Below, one piece after another: positions 1 to 12,100 of a stretch of 64,000 nucleotides of DNA. Below the pieces are notes generated by a model that was not told the origin of the DNA, made no database searches, and saw only the letters and a program-made list of their open reading frames with translations. The stretch lies in the NCBI GenBank assembly GCA_037355855.1, contig CM074760.1, positions 7,246,501-7,310,500 on the forward strand, given 5' to 3'. A program made the translations under genes and the position numbers. Source of the stretch: Pseudo-nitzschia pungens (lineage: Eukaryota > Bacillariophyta > Bacillariophyceae > Bacillariales > Bacillariaceae). The stretch's first letter is position 1. The number at the start of each line of letters is the position of its first letter.

Positions 1-1
1 C

Positions 2-397
2 AGTAATTGGTACGATACCAATGAATCACCAGCTACTTCAAGTGAGCCTCCCACGAGTCCTAATCCCTTTTCACGGCGAGGTCCTTTAATGAACAAAGGG
101 GCAACCTATCTAGATAATTTGTCGAAACGAAACAACGAAAGCACCAATTCGTCACGGCAAGGCTCATCGCAACATAATACCTCGTCTGAAGCCGGATCCG
201 AGTATCCAGATCGAATCAAAGCAGCTTATCGTGACTGGTGTCAATACTACGGGAAGGAGTACGATGAAACACGATTGGGTACTTTCTCGTCAAATTTTCT
301 GGCGGTGGAAAGGTACCATCGAGAAACTGGGGTCTCCTTAATATTGAATGAGCTAGCTGACATGACTTCCGAAGAATTTCAACAGAACAAAAATTGA
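2..397 (+). CDS. I29-like (cathepsin propeptide inhibitor-like) domain protein, 3' end only
   Basis: The frame is open from the left edge, so the 5' end lies outside the window. What remains is a Ser/Asn/Pro-rich linker followed by one ~60-residue domain that ends at the stop. The domain starts YRDWCQYYGKEYDETR, continues F..NF.AV....RETG, and closes with LNELADMTSEEF. This matches the helix, ERFNIN-like and GNFD-like pattern of I29 propeptides. It is the short-loop 'WC' type also found in the genes at 2.3 kb and 9.1 kb. The linker motif GATYLDNLS resembles GSSYLESLS before the fourth domain of the 9.1-kb gene, so more domains probably lie upstream. No catalytic peptidase domain follows. The function is unknown. 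The first ATG in frame (89) is unlikely to be the real start. Confidence 0.7.
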   Translation, partial: SNWYDTNESPATSSEPPTSPNPFSRRGPLMNKGATYLDNLSKRNNESTNSSRQGSSQHNTSSEAGSEYPDRIKAAYRDWCQYYGKEYDETRLGTFSSNFLAVERYHRETGVSLILNELADMTSEEFQQNKN

Positions 398-2319
398 TCA
401 AAAGTTTCAAATACAGAATTGAAAATTGGGGATAATGGGGACGTAATGTCAAAGAAAAATTTCAATTCATCATAATTGGAACGTTGTGGTTCTATAATTT
501 TTCTGCATGTGTTGATTCTAGTTTCAGAGCAGCAATTCGTGATACTATGAATTTCGATTTCTTGAAAAATGTGCAGTCGCTTACAATGTATTGGCTTGAA
601 GTAGGGAATAAAGTTCTTGTTGAAGAATATAAAATTAAATTAGTAGCAAGCTTTTCCAAAAAAAACAGATTTGATAGTATGCGACTTTGAGGGAAATCGT
701 AGACAAGTCCCATTGAATGGGACTCTCCAACTTCCTTCCGTTCTAGTAGTGTTTTCCTTCAGCACCTCTCAAGAAGTCACCATGAAAGATATTGTTGGTT
801 GCCTGGTTTCACTGAGTTAGCTCTCGTGGATTGAATGAGTGAAAGATAGACCAAAGCAAATGTTCTTGCTACAATAGAAATTTCAGGTGAATGGTAATAA
901 AGTAATGGAAAGTTACTGACAATTATCACACAGAGGCTTGTAGTTTGCCTCCTCTTATCAGCTTTAAGAGCAATTTAGCGTTCGACAACCACTTTGCAGA
1001 CTTAGTTGTCCTCCACCAGTGAACTTCATGCTATGAATACAAAAATGAAACACTCTTTATCACTCTCCATTTGCAAACGGTCGTCGTACATCATCATAAT
1101 ATCCTGGAACCGCAAACAACAAGTCCTCGAATCACAGCACTACTACTACTATCCAAGCGAACTGACAGATACTAATACTAGTAGTAGCTAGCAGCAGTCG
1201 TACTAGAGTTTTCAATCGTAGCTATAACTCCAACATATTCGCTGACGCTTTAAATTAGCAGCGACATACCAACCCATTCACAAATCGCAATTCAATCCAG
1301 GCCACATTCTCATTGTTATACAATACTACTAGTAGTAGTACTAGTAAGCAGCAGCAGCTGCTGTCCTGTTCGAGAATGATCCTGCCTCATTCGATCCACA
1401 CAACAAGAAGTGGTGGTTGATACTAGTATGAATGGTTCACTTCAGTATTTTCATCCAAACCTATGTTTCGATATTTTTGGGTTGCAGGCAGGTGTCTGTT
1501 TGCCTGAAAGAACTCGTCATTGCAGCACTCCGGTAAGCTACTAACTAGTAGTACAAATCACGAAGATCCCGAGAGTAACAACAAAGGCAATCAGTTTTGG
1601 AATGCAGGATGCTCCAATACCTTACCGTAAACCTTACGGTAAGTTAACCTCACCGGTTGCACTTCTTACGGTATGTATGGTAAGCCTTACCGGTAACCTT
1701 ACACTAACCTTACCTGGTAAGGTAACTAGTACGTACGGTATGAACACTTCATAGCTCACAATGTTGTATCAAGTCGAATGAGTCGAATTGACTCAATTTT
1801 ACTTTCATTGCGTTCCCTCCAAGACACGTGTAATCTGCGATGTTGAAGTGGGATTTTGTGGAGACCATCGTGCGTGTTACACAGATGAAAGACACGAAGA
1901 AGAATGAAAAAGTGATGTTCAAATTCCTGTTGCAATGCGTACGAGCACTGCGCCGGGCAAGCGGTTTTGAATGGTAGAGGTATGAGTTCAGAGGACTAAG
2001 TCACCTCTCGTACGAGTATCCCTGAATAACCATCAGAGCACAGAACTGTGCCAGATATCTGGTACCGGTACAACTAGTACAAGTAGCAGCGATCTTTTAA
2101 ATTTATTGCGTATTACCGCTTACCACTACCAGAAGTACATACGTACGTGAAGGCAAGGCCGTAATTGCAAAACTTTAGATTTTAGTTACCTACCGTTTTC
2201 TGGTTGTGTTCTATCTTTTGCGGCTTGTTCGTCGGGATTTCTGTTTTCAATCCTTTCAACACATCACCGCTAAGGTAGTGTAGTATCAATCGCTAGACTA
2301 CCACATATTAGTGTTCACC
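398..2319. other. Intergenic, 1.9 kb, rich in short palindromes
   Basis: No convincing gene was seen. Between 1615 and 1740 there is a dense run of GGTAAGG/CCTTACC-type palindromic pieces, such as CCTTACGGTAAG and CTTACCGGTAACC. ACT/AGT triplet runs lie near 1140-1190 and 1320-1360. The last 300 bp should contain the promoter and 5' UTR of the next gene, but no clear core element stands out. Confidence 0.5.
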
Positions 2320-5300
2320 ATGAAGATCTCGAGCGTTGCCCTCCTGGCCTTTGTGGCCGTGGAGAGATCGCATCCCGCTTACTGCTTCCTGACTTCTAAT
2401 AACAATGCAGCCCCCCGGAGTGGTGTCCGTTCCCTGGCCGTCGATATGGCCGCGGAAACCGACGTTTCGGACGTTTCCATTCCGTACGATGCGGCCGCCG
2501 AATTGGCCTACGAGGGATGGCTTTCCAAATTCGACAAACCGTACGATGCGGAGCGCTACAAGGTTTTCCTCAGCAATTACAAAGCCATCACCGTCATGAA
2601 CATGTCTGCCAAAAAGAAGGCCCGTGACGATCCAGACAGCGGAAGCCCCTCTCTTTTGTCTCTCAACGAGTACGCCGACTTTACCGCGGAGGAGTACGAA
2701 GCTGCAATGAGTGGTGGTTCCGGGGCCGCCGTGGAAGAGAAAGAAGAAGCACCGGCTTCTTCGGGAAGCATCCTGGGAGACGCGGTCAAGGCTGTGGAAT
2801 CGCAGGCATCCGCATCGTCGGCTCTGCAAGAAGCTGCTGATGCATTGGAAGCAGAAGAAGAGGTACGTTGAGAAAAATGAAATGCACCAACGGAACGACA
2901 AACGAACCAAATCTGTAGTTTCTCTATTGGGGAGTTGGCGGTGTTTTGAGGGCACGGCTCGTCGTTCGCACGTTCGCACATTCGTTGCTCTGTTCTGTCA
3001 TGTTGCTCCCTATTCGTAGATCTCACGCGTGTCTGGCGTGTCTTGAACCGATGTTGCACAACACACGAAGAAACTTGCTGCTCAATTGGGACTCGACAGT
3101 GTCGAAGAATTGGAAGCTGCGATGGACTTCATCGATGGGATCGATTCCGAAGGAGTCGAGATGGACTCCGGGGACATGGCCCGCGAGGCACGAGTGCGAT
3201 CCGCGTACATGGACTGGTGCAAGGAATTCAATAAGGAATCCGATGAAACCCGCTTTCAAACAGTTTTTCACCAACTTTTTGGAGATGGAGGAATTTCGCC
3301 AAGGAGACCGGAAAAGACATGATCCTGAACGAGTTTGCCGATTTCACCGAAGCTGAATATTGTTGCCATGCAAAACGGCGAGGCCCCTGTTGTAGAAGAA
3401 AAGAAAGAAGAGGTAGAAGCAGTCGTGGAAGAAGTAGTAGAAGTTGTCGAAGAGGAGGAAGAAGAGGAAGAGGATCCCGCTGCCAAGGCTGCGGCGGAAG
3501 CAGCCGCCAAGGCCGCAGCCGAAGAAGCTGCCAAGGCCGCTGCCGAGGCGGAAGCCGCTTGCCAAGGCCGAAGCCGAAAAGAAGGCTGCCGAGGAAGCCG
3601 CCGCCAAGGCCGAAGCCGAAAAGGCTGCCGCAATCCAGGCCGAAAAAGAAGCCGCTGCCAAGGCTAAAGCCGAGAAAGAAGCAGCCATCAAGGCGGAACG
3701 CGAAGCTAAGATCAAGGCCGAGGAAGACAGGAAAGCTGCTATCCGAGCCGAAAAAGGTGAGATGATGTTCATAGAGACTGCAGAATCTCACTCGAATGGT
3801 CGATCACTTACCATCTCGCGATGGAAAGTGCAACCGACGACAAAGAGATGAAACACCCGGCCACTCACATCACTTGTATTGTATTGTATTGTATTGTATC
3901 CAATTTTTGTGCCAAATGTTCAGCTCGTCTTGCTGCCATGACTGACGAAGAGCGCCGAAAAGAAATCGATAAGCAAATAGCGGATCGTCAGGCTGCTCAA
4001 GAAAAGGAAATTCAAAAGGCTGCTGCGGCTCGTGAAGCAGAAGTCATCGCAGCTAACTTAGCAGCTGCCAAACTGCAAGCTGATCAAATTGCCCAAGCAC
4101 GCGCCATCCAGGACGAAGCCGGAGAGCTCGCTCGCGCCCAGGCACAAGAATGGGAAGAAAAGCAAGCAAAGATCATGGAAGGGAAACAAACCATTGCAAC
4201 AATTTCAAAGCCCGATCCAACTCCGATTAGGAAAAAGGCGCAACCAGAACCCGAAGCTGCACCCGAACCACCAAAAGCTTCGAAACCCAGACCAACTCTC
4301 AACCTTGGTTCTTTCTTCGCGGCTCCCGCCAAGTCGGAGGCGGAACCTGCCGCTCCCAAGGCCGAGGTCGTCAAGGCCCCACCAAAGGTAGCACCACCAA
4401 AGCAAGATCCTCCAGCACCACCAGCACCACCAGCAAAGAAGGCTTCTAAGCCACGACCAACATTTAGCTTGGCTGGCCTGTTCGAGAGCAACAAACCTGC
4501 ACCGAAGCTCAAGGCTGCCCCCCCGGCGCCAAAAGCTCCTGCCCCTGTCGCAAAGAAACCGGTTGTGCCTCCCCCGGCTCCCGCACCCCAAAAGGAAGCC
4601 CCACGCCCAACATTGAGTCTGTCTTCTCTGTTTGAATCGAAGCCCGCGGCACCGAAGAAGGCCGCCGAACCGAAAGCCCGCTCCGGCCCCCGTGAAGAAG
4701 GCACCCGCTCCCGCCATGTTCAAATTCAACAAACCAGCAGCAAAGAAGGCACCCGCTCCGGCTCCCGCCCCTATTGTCAAGGCACCCGCACCCACACCCG
4801 CCTTTTCTTTCTTCGGAAGCAAACCAGCCGCTAAGAAGGCTACCCGCTCCGGCCCCTGCGCCAGCGCCCGCCAAGAAGGCACCCGCTCCTGCATTCTCCA
4901 TGTTCGGAAGCAAGCCAGCGGCGAAGAAGGCTCCCGCTCCGGTCCCTGCGCCAGAACCCGCCAAGAAGGCACCCGCTCCGGCATTCTCCATGTTCGGAAG
5001 CAAGCCGGCGGCGAAGAAGGCTCCCTGCTCCGGCTCCCTGCTCCAGCACCCGCCAAGAAGGACACCCGCTCCGGCATTCTCCATGTTCGGAAGCAAGCCG
5101 GCGGCGAAGAAGGCTCCTGCCCCGGCTCCCTGCGCCAGCACCCGCCAAGAAGGCACCCGCTCCGGCATTCTCCATGTTCGGAAGCAAGCCGGCGGCGAAG
5201 AAGGCTCCTGCCCCGGCTCCCGCTCCCGTGAAGTCGGAACCCAAGCCCCGTCCGACTCTTTCCCTTTTCGGATCGAAGGCCAAGCCCGCACCCAAAAAGG

Positions 5301-5705
5301 CCTGCCCCGGCTCCCGCTCCCGTGAAGTCGGAACCCAAGCCCCGTCCGACTCTTTCCCTTTTCGGATCGAAAGCCAAGCCCGCACCCGAACCCGAACCAA
5401 CTCCGGAACCACCGAAGAAGGCAGCATCGGGCTTTTCCTTTTTCGGAGGCGCCAGCAAGCCAGCACCCAAGAAGGCAGCGGCACCTGTGAAGGCTGCCCC
5501 CAAGAAGGTGGCACCAGTGAAGAAGGACAACATTCCTGTCTTATCAAAATGGGTTCAAAACGCTGATGGATCCATCACTGGATTGGTAAGTAACTCGGAG
5601 AGCTTCCGAACCGGAACAAAGATCACAACTTCCCCTGTTCGCAAGGGTGCCCAGGCCGGAAGTGTCGTGAAGACTGGTTCGGGAAGCCAATACCGTCTGA
5701 ATTAG
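2320..5705 (+). CDS. Two-domain I29-like protein with Pro/Ala/Lys-rich phenylalanine-motif repeats and C-terminal ITTSP module
   Basis: The start is the ATG at 2320 (context TTCACCATGA). The leader MKISSVALLAFVAVERSHPA runs into YCFLTS, so a Phe sits at a plausible cleavage site, as in diatom plastid leaders. Domain 1 (about residues 50-130) is long-loop I29-like, ending LNEYADFTAEEY. An intron at 2863-3070 (GTACGT, phase 0) leads to domain 2, 'WC' type (YMDWCKEFNK...). An Ala/Glu/Lys coiled coil follows, then an intron at 3757-3923 (phase 1), then a disordered Pro/Ala/Lys region. That region carries RPTLNLGSFF, RPTFSLAGLFES, RPTLSLSSLFES, AFSMFGSKPAAKK (several copies) and RPTLSLFGSK. The C-terminus is the W-V-Q-N-x-DGSITG...ITTSPV...GSQYRL module. 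Reading through needs at least seven single-base or small frame corrections, near 3255, 3288, 3355, 3560, 4680, 4845, 5030-5150 and 5310. Most are in homopolymers. It is therefore either mis-sequenced or decaying. Expected length is about 1,000 residues. The function is unknown. Confidence 0.65.
4880..5245 (+). repeat. 90-bp coding tandem repeat (four copies)
   Basis: The segment GCATTCTCCATGTTCGGAAG recurs at 4891, 4981, 5074 and 5165, so the spacings are 90, 93 and 91 bp. One unit encodes 30 residues: AFSMFGSKPAAKK followed by an AP-rich spacer. The deviations from 90 are extra C residues in C runs. That is why the reading frame is lost here. Confidence 0.85.
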
Positions 5706-6806
5706 TCCGTCAGCTCGAACGTATGATTTGTTGTTACGTTTTCTGTGATGTCATCGGATGAACGAATAATAATGTAAAAAAATCCGTCTACTAGACTAGA
5801 ACGATGATTTTCATGCTACCCAAATTCAATAAGGCATTGTTTTATAATAGCAACGACTACTACTACTACGAAGTTCATGTATTTTACACCCCTAACATTA
5901 TTGAACTGAAACAAGCAATGAAAAAAGGGTCATTCGCTAGCTTGTGGTGGAAAGCGTCCGCAAGTGTAACCAATTTGCCTCTTATCTGGCTACGCGAATC
6001 TTAATTACCTAACCACTTTTCAATAGCACCAAGTGCGTTTTCTGTGTAATGGCAGTGATATACAAGTAACACTAATGATGCACTGCTGCTTGAAGTACTA
6101 GTAGTACTACTACTACTACTAGCATGCATTTTCTCCCATCAAGTTGACCTACTTCTTGTATGCTTCAATGTTAATGCATCATTGCGCAAACCATATCCAT
6201 CTCAGAAAGCATTCGTTGTCCATTGTCTTCATGTAATGGATGTTGGTGGAGGCTTGAAGCCTGCAGAACCAAGCAGAGACCTTTTCAATCTCAAAATTGT
6301 TCTCATTGTGGAAAGAGTTGGGGATTTTTTTCGTCACAAAATAAAGTCTCTCAAAAAACGAAACGAACGCTTCCAATTTGAAATTATTTTTCTTCCTTTT
6401 TCTTTGAATTTTCATTCCAATTCAACCAATGCTGCAATACGGTAGGTATGTTCATTACGGTACCTACCGTTCGTGAATTCGATGTACACGTACCACTACC
6501 GGCAGCGACTAGATAAAAAAATAATGAATCAATCAACACGTACAAGCATTCTTGCGCGCACCGACGTAAGGCTTACTCGAACGTCTCTTGTCTCTTCTGA
6601 CTTTCTTCGAACGAAAAGATCTTCGTAATTGCTACGTATTCGAGATGGTACTTGTAGGTAGCACTCTAGTGTTCTACTGGGATAGCAATAGAACCATCAG
6701 TCCACTTTCGAAAACACAAGAATCAATCATCAATCATCAATCATCAAATTCGCCAGAAGTCAAGAACATCATTATCTTTCTGCAATATTTGATTTTGCAC
6801 GAAACG
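5706..6806. other. Intergenic, 1.1 kb
   Basis: No gene was supported. An ACT/AGT palindromic triplet run lies near 6095-6122 (AGTACTAGTAGTACTACTAC). A GGTACC/GTAGGTA cluster lies at 6440-6475. Short open frames on both strands at 6180-6445 overlap each other, are AT-rich, and look like chance. Confidence 0.5.
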
Positions 6807-7691
6807 ATGAAGGTTTCGAATACTCATACCGTGTTGTGCGCTGTGGCACTTGTCACAGCGAAGACGGGGGTGTCTGATGCGTTCGCACCGCATCGCATTT
6901 CCTCCCGAGCTTGCCGGAGGAGCAACCCATCCTCCTCATCGTTCTCCCAGAAAAACACCAGCGAGTCTTCGTCGACAATTCTCCGTTCGACCCTGTACGG
7001 CAACGGCGCACCGAACGACCGAATCGTTCAAGAAGAATACGCGAAATGGAGATTGAAATTCAACAAGGGAGATTTCGATCCGGTTCGCTACGAAAACTTC
7101 AAGGCCAACTTTATGGCCGTCACGGTCCGAAACAACATGGAACGGAAACGAGCCATCCAAAACGGGGAAACGGCCCCCTCGCCGATCGCTCTCAACGAAT
7201 TCGGAGATTGTTCCGCGGACGAATATCGAATGGCGATGGGCCAACAGCAGCGGAACGGGAGCGGTGGTCCGAGGCGGATGGCGAGTGCCAACACCCGACC
7301 GGCTGCGGTCAACAACCAGGGACTGCAGCCCTCGAATACCGTCATCAACACATCCCCCCGAAACAACAACAACAATTACAACAACAATGCCAACAATTAC
7401 AACAATGCCAACAACGCGAGGCGAGCCGAGGGATTGGCAAACGCATCGACGCAGCTCCGATCCGTTGTGCAACAACGAGCGGGCTTGGAAAGCGAGCTGG
7501 CGCAGATGAGAAAATTGCTGGAGGAAAAGAAAAAGTTGTTGGCGAAGGCGACCGAAGAGGAACAAAACTTTCAGCAGCGCCTGGCTCTGCGAGAAGAGCA
7601 AAAACGGCTATTGACCGATCGTTTGAACAACGGATGGGAGGACGAAGGGGGATACAACAACAACAACAACAACAACAACAACTTTTACTAA
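6807..7691 (+). CDS. Single-domain I29-like protein with Asn-rich tail
   Basis: This is an intact 294-residue protein. The frame is open further upstream, but the ATG at 6807 begins a hydrophobic leader (MKVSNTHTVLCAVALVTAKT) followed by GVSDAFAPHR. That is a good match to the diatom ASAFAP plastid-targeting motif, with Phe after Ala. One long-loop I29-like domain follows: YAKWRLKFNKGDFDPVRYEN, then NFMAV and ALNEFGDCSADEY. It shares 'GDFDPVR' with the gene at 14.9 kb. Next come an Asn-rich linker (NNNNNYNNN), a ~75-residue coiled coil (LESELAQMRKLLEEKKKLL) and a poly-Asn end. It lacks both the FxFF motifs and the ITTSP module of its neighbours. There is no peptidase domain. The function is unknown; plastid import is inferred from the leader. 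Confidence 0.75.
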   Translation: MKVSNTHTVLCAVALVTAKTGVSDAFAPHRISSRACRRSNPSSSSFSQKNTSESSSTILRSTLYGNGAPNDRIVQEEYAKWRLKFNKGDFDPVRYENFKANFMAVTVRNNMERKRAIQNGETAPSPIALNEFGDCSADEYRMAMGQQQRNGSGGPRRMASANTRPAAVNNQGLQPSNTVINTSPRNNNNNYNNNANNYNNANNARRAEGLANASTQLRSVVQQRAGLESELAQMRKLLEEKKKLLAKATEEEQNFQQRLALREEQKRLLTDRLNNGWEDEGGYNNNNNNNNNFY

Positions 7692-9146
7692 AAACAATGA
7701 CAATGACTGGAGGTGCCAGGCTGTTCGGAGGACGAGCAGTGTGTGCGAAGTGGCCGTTTCGTATTTGCATATTTCGTTAGGTTGTACGTGTCGATAGAAG
7801 TTGCGAAAATAACGTTACGTAGAGATACCAAAAAATTGTGGTAACCGATTTTGCAAAGCGCGTGTAGGTGTAGGCAATGAGTGCGTTCTTCGGAGTATGT
7901 GTGGTTCGGAGTTCAGACTTCTTCCATAGCAGCCGCAAGAACGTGTTGTGATCCGCACAAGGCAAAAGAAATCCAGTCAAAAAACGGAACACAAAGCAAT
8001 TGACCGGCGCGAGCAAAACCACACACAACAACGCGTTCCACACAGTCAACAACTTCATAACTTCCAACGCAAATCATTCACAATCTTGCCGAGCCATGCT
8101 GCTGATTTGAAGTACAACAAGCAAGCACCAAGTCTGCTCTACATAACTCTGCTCACGCCAGGCCGACTCTCCTACTAACCCTTTCAAATATGCCTAGTAA
8201 AATATGGTAGAAGGAGGAGCTCAATATCCACTCGACCTCGGACATAGGTTGGGACTCCAAGCAGCATCATCTAGTTCCAGAACACTTCCATGACCGTTCA
8301 TTCCTATCAGAGATGTTGAAATTCCAGCATGTCACTCCCTCACTTGACACCACTGTCATCATTCTCTGAAAAAAATATTGATCTTTGTGGAAAAGGTGAA
8401 ATAATGAATGAATGAATGAATGAATCTGGATCTTTTCGCATGATGATCCTTACCGGAACTAACTCATGCTCAAAATGCGGTAAGGTTACCGTACGTAAGT
8501 TACCACGCACGTAGTTTTTCCCATCAACGAAGACGTACGTTTCTCATTTCTGGCATTAAGGTTACCGGTAATCTTAGGCCTCAAAAGCCTCATAATCGTC
8601 GGTCGACCTGGCTACCAACACGCCTGCAGTAATCAGGTAGACAGGTAGATAGGACCTCCGTAGTTCAGCGCGATCAAAATCGTGTACGGTAGGTTGCCAA
8701 AAGGTTGCGTTACGTTAGGGGTACATGTAACCTTAATTACCGGTATGTAGTATGTGCTCGTTTGTTCGGGTATGTAGTAAGGTTTACCGTACCGGTATGC
8801 TACAGTTCTGGTATTCGATGTTTGTTGATGTTCCTTCATTCTTCGTGTTAAAAATTGAAACCGAAAACTAATGTTTACTCCCACACACCATCTTCTTTTC
8901 CTCTACTTCCTATCACGCATCTACGACCAAACATCACATAATTTTTTTACTATTGCATCGGAAAAACCGAACAATCGGACAACATCGCGATCTTCGAAGA
9001 ATGGAACGGCAACGGCATGCAAAGATCGTATAACTTTTGGTTGCGGTTCCAACAGAATTCTTTCTATTCCCTACCACAAGCATTCTATCCAACCCTGTAG
9101 CAGTTCCTGGTAGGATTCAATCAATCAATCAAACAAACAAACAACA
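7692..9146. other. Intergenic, 1.45 kb
   Basis: No gene was recognised. It holds a GAAT microsatellite at about 8403-8424. It also holds repeated GGTAAGG/GGTTACC elements at 8450-8580 and 8690-8800, for example GGTAAGGTTACCG and AAGGTTACCGGTAATC. An AATC/AAAC short repeat lies just before the next start codon (9118-9143). Confidence 0.5.
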
Positions 9147-12100
9147 ATGCAATTTCCAACATTCTTTGCCTCGGCATTGTTCGTTTTGGCGATAGCCGAA
9201 CGATATTCCTCCACCCTGGCAGTATTTCGTACCGGACACATCGCACCGACGATCGAGGTTTGATAAAACAGTCTTGGCACGGAATCACAATGATCGTGCG
9301 AGGGACGATGCGATAGCTCACACCCGGCTGAGGTTTTCTGCGGTCGACCGCACCGCTGGTTTGGAAGACGACGGCACGTATTATTACGGCGACGAGCAGA
9401 GAATATTAAAGGTATACGACCAATGGCGTGTCGAATATTCAAAGGGAGACTTTGACGCGGTCCGATACCAAAACTTTCGAGAAAACTACATCAAGCTGAT
9501 GACAACAAACGCCGCTGAACTCACCGTTGCGCGTGACATGGGATATCCGGATCCCGTCCCTTTGTCTCTCAACGAATACGGAGACTGTTCTCCCGAGGAA
9601 TTCAGCAATCTGCAACAACAGACCGATCGAGGCGTGCCTCAAGGTCCGCCCGGATCTCCCGTCCCGGCATCGAACAATGGGTACGATAATTCGCAACAAA
9701 TCATGGCAATGGCACAATCTGGTGTCCCGGCATCGAACAACGGGTACGATGATTCGCAACAGCAACAACAGCAACTCATGATGGACCAATCCAGGCGGAT
9801 ACAATGGTGCCGACGAGATAGATCGCGTCCGTCAGATTTACAAGGAATGGTGTGCCAACAATGGAAAAATATACAGCGAGTCTCGCCTGGACATTTTTGC
9901 GAGCAATCTCCGAGTGGTCGAGAACTACTTCAAGGAGACCGGCAGGAAAGCCGAGCTCAACCAATACGCGGATATATCGCCGGAGGAATACGAACAGGTT
10001 GTCATGTCCTGAGCAACAGAGCACGGCGAACCTTCCTCCTCAATCCGAGAATCACAATCCGCACCTGGGAAACATGTCGACGAGCCGGCAGACGTCACCG
10101 GCAACTCTTTACCAGTACTACGACGAAAACGAAGTCGAGAGAATACGACAGGCATATATCACGTGGTGTGGTGAGTTCGGAAAGGAGTACGACGAATCGC
10201 GATTGGATATTTTTGCCACCAACTTCTTTGCGATCGATAGGTATCGAGCCCAAACCGGGAAAAACGTTCAGCTGAACGCCTACGCGGATCTGTCTCCGGA
10301 CGAATACAAGTCGATTGTTTCGAGTGGTTTCGAATCGCCGCCGGCAAACGAAGGGAATCCCGACACGGGGAGTCCGACGGTCAACTGGATCGCCGGGCTC
10401 CGAAAGCAATGGCGGAAGACTCGTCGGCAACGGATTCTGTGCCAAACAACACGGGGTCGTCGTACCTGGAGTCTCTCTCCACCAACAACTCGCCGGCAAC
10501 GACGGATCAGGGAGTTGGGTCCATTTACATGAATTGGTGCAACTACTACGAGAAAGAACCCTCGGAAGACGGCTTTTACTACTTTCGAATCAAGTACGAG
10601 GTATTGGAAAAAGCATCACCAAAAGACGGGGGAAGAATTCACTCTGAACGAATACTCCGACCTTCCGGACGAAAAGTACGGCCCGGAACCAAAAGCGTTG
10701 GATGCGGAAGAACTGGAGCGGAGGCGTGCCGAAGAACAGCAAAGAAAAGAAGAGGAAGCAAGAGCCGAGAAGGAAAAGAACGAACGCATGGAAAAGGCAC
10801 GCCGTAATGGAGGAACAAAGAAAACGAGCCGAGGAAGAGAGACTTGCCGAAGAAGCCAAGTTGAAAGCCGAGGAAGAGGAACGAATAAAACAGGAAGCGG
10901 CAAGAGTGCAACAGGAGAAGAACGAACGAATGGAAAAGGCACGCCGAATGGAGGAACAAAGAAAACGAGCTGAGGAAGAGAGACTTGCCGAAGAAGCCAA
11001 GTTGAGAGCCGAGGAAGAGGAACGAATAAAACAGGAAGCGGCAAGAGTGCAACAGGAGAAGAACGAACGAATGGAAAAGGCACGCCGAATGGAGGAACAA
11101 AGAAAACGAGCCGAGGAAGAGAGACTTGCCGAAGAAGCCAAGTTGAGAGCCGAGGAAGAGGAACGAAGGAAGCAGGAGGCAGCAAGCTTGGAAAGAGAGG
11201 AAAAGGAACGAATAGAGCAGGCACGACGCGTGGAGGAAGAAAAGGCGCGAGCTGAGGAACGCCGACTTGCCGAAGAAGCGAGGTTAGCGAGAGAGGAAGA
11301 AGAGGAACAAGTGAAACAGGCGCGTCGATTTGAGGAAGAAAGGATCCGAGTTGAGGAGCAGAGGCTTGCCCAAGAAGCAAGTGTGAGAGAGGAAGAGGAG
11401 CGAAGGAAGCAGAGAGCAGAAAGGCTGGCAAGGCTGGAAAAAGAGGCGAGCGAGCGAATGGAACAGGCGCGCCGAATGGAGGAAGAGCAGAACAAAGCGC
11501 AAGAAGCAGCTCGATTGGAAGAAGAACGAATGCAGCAAGAGGAGAGGGCTCGGCTTCAAAAGGAAAAAGAAGAAAAATCAAAGTTTGAAGAAGCAAGAAG
11601 GCGTGTTGAGACAGCAAGATTGTCCGAGCAGAAAGAATTCACTGCTGCCGCCAAAGCGTCCTTGGAACAGAGCCAGGCTGCAGCAGCCGAAGTAGCGGCA
11701 GCCGAGGACGCAACCGAAGAAATCGTTCTGGATCGGAATGACCCAAAGTTGATGAAGTTGGCTGCAGAGAGGCAGCGCTTGCAAGAGGAAAGGATGAAAA
11801 TTGAAGAAGCTATCAAAGCCGACAAAGCTAGATTGAATGAAGAGAAACGACGGGAAGAAGTGGCAAGAATGGCATTAGAGGAGACCAACCGGATGCTAGC
11901 GGAAAAACTCAAGGAGAACGAGGACGATTTTGTTGACGAACCTGATCCTTTGATCATTCCGCGTGCTTCTTATTTGGATGCTGTGGCAAAAACTTGGGTT
12001 GATAGAACGGCCTATCTCGAAGCTCTTCAGGAAGGAAGAGTTGGTGTTTTGCCAAGCAACCCGAATCTGGCTCAAAAACCAATCAAAACAATTGCTGAAA

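Noticed and set aside
4205..5533. Long minus-strand frames of 442 and 260 codons over the Pro/Ala/Lys region
   Set aside because: GC-rich repeat DNA lacks stops on the opposite strand. The plus strand carries the family motifs and the C-terminal module.
9147..10520. Introns as the cause of the frame changes between I29-like domains at 9.1-10.8 kb
   Set aside because: No GT-AG pairs with suitable phase were found at the breaks, and the protein pattern continues without a gap, so one-base indels explain them better.
10590..11617. 300-330-codon minus-strand frames (Leu/Ser/Phe-rich)
   Set aside because: Antisense of the Glu/Lys/Arg coiled coil; GAA/GAG-rich DNA reads as Phe/Leu/Ser on the other strand.
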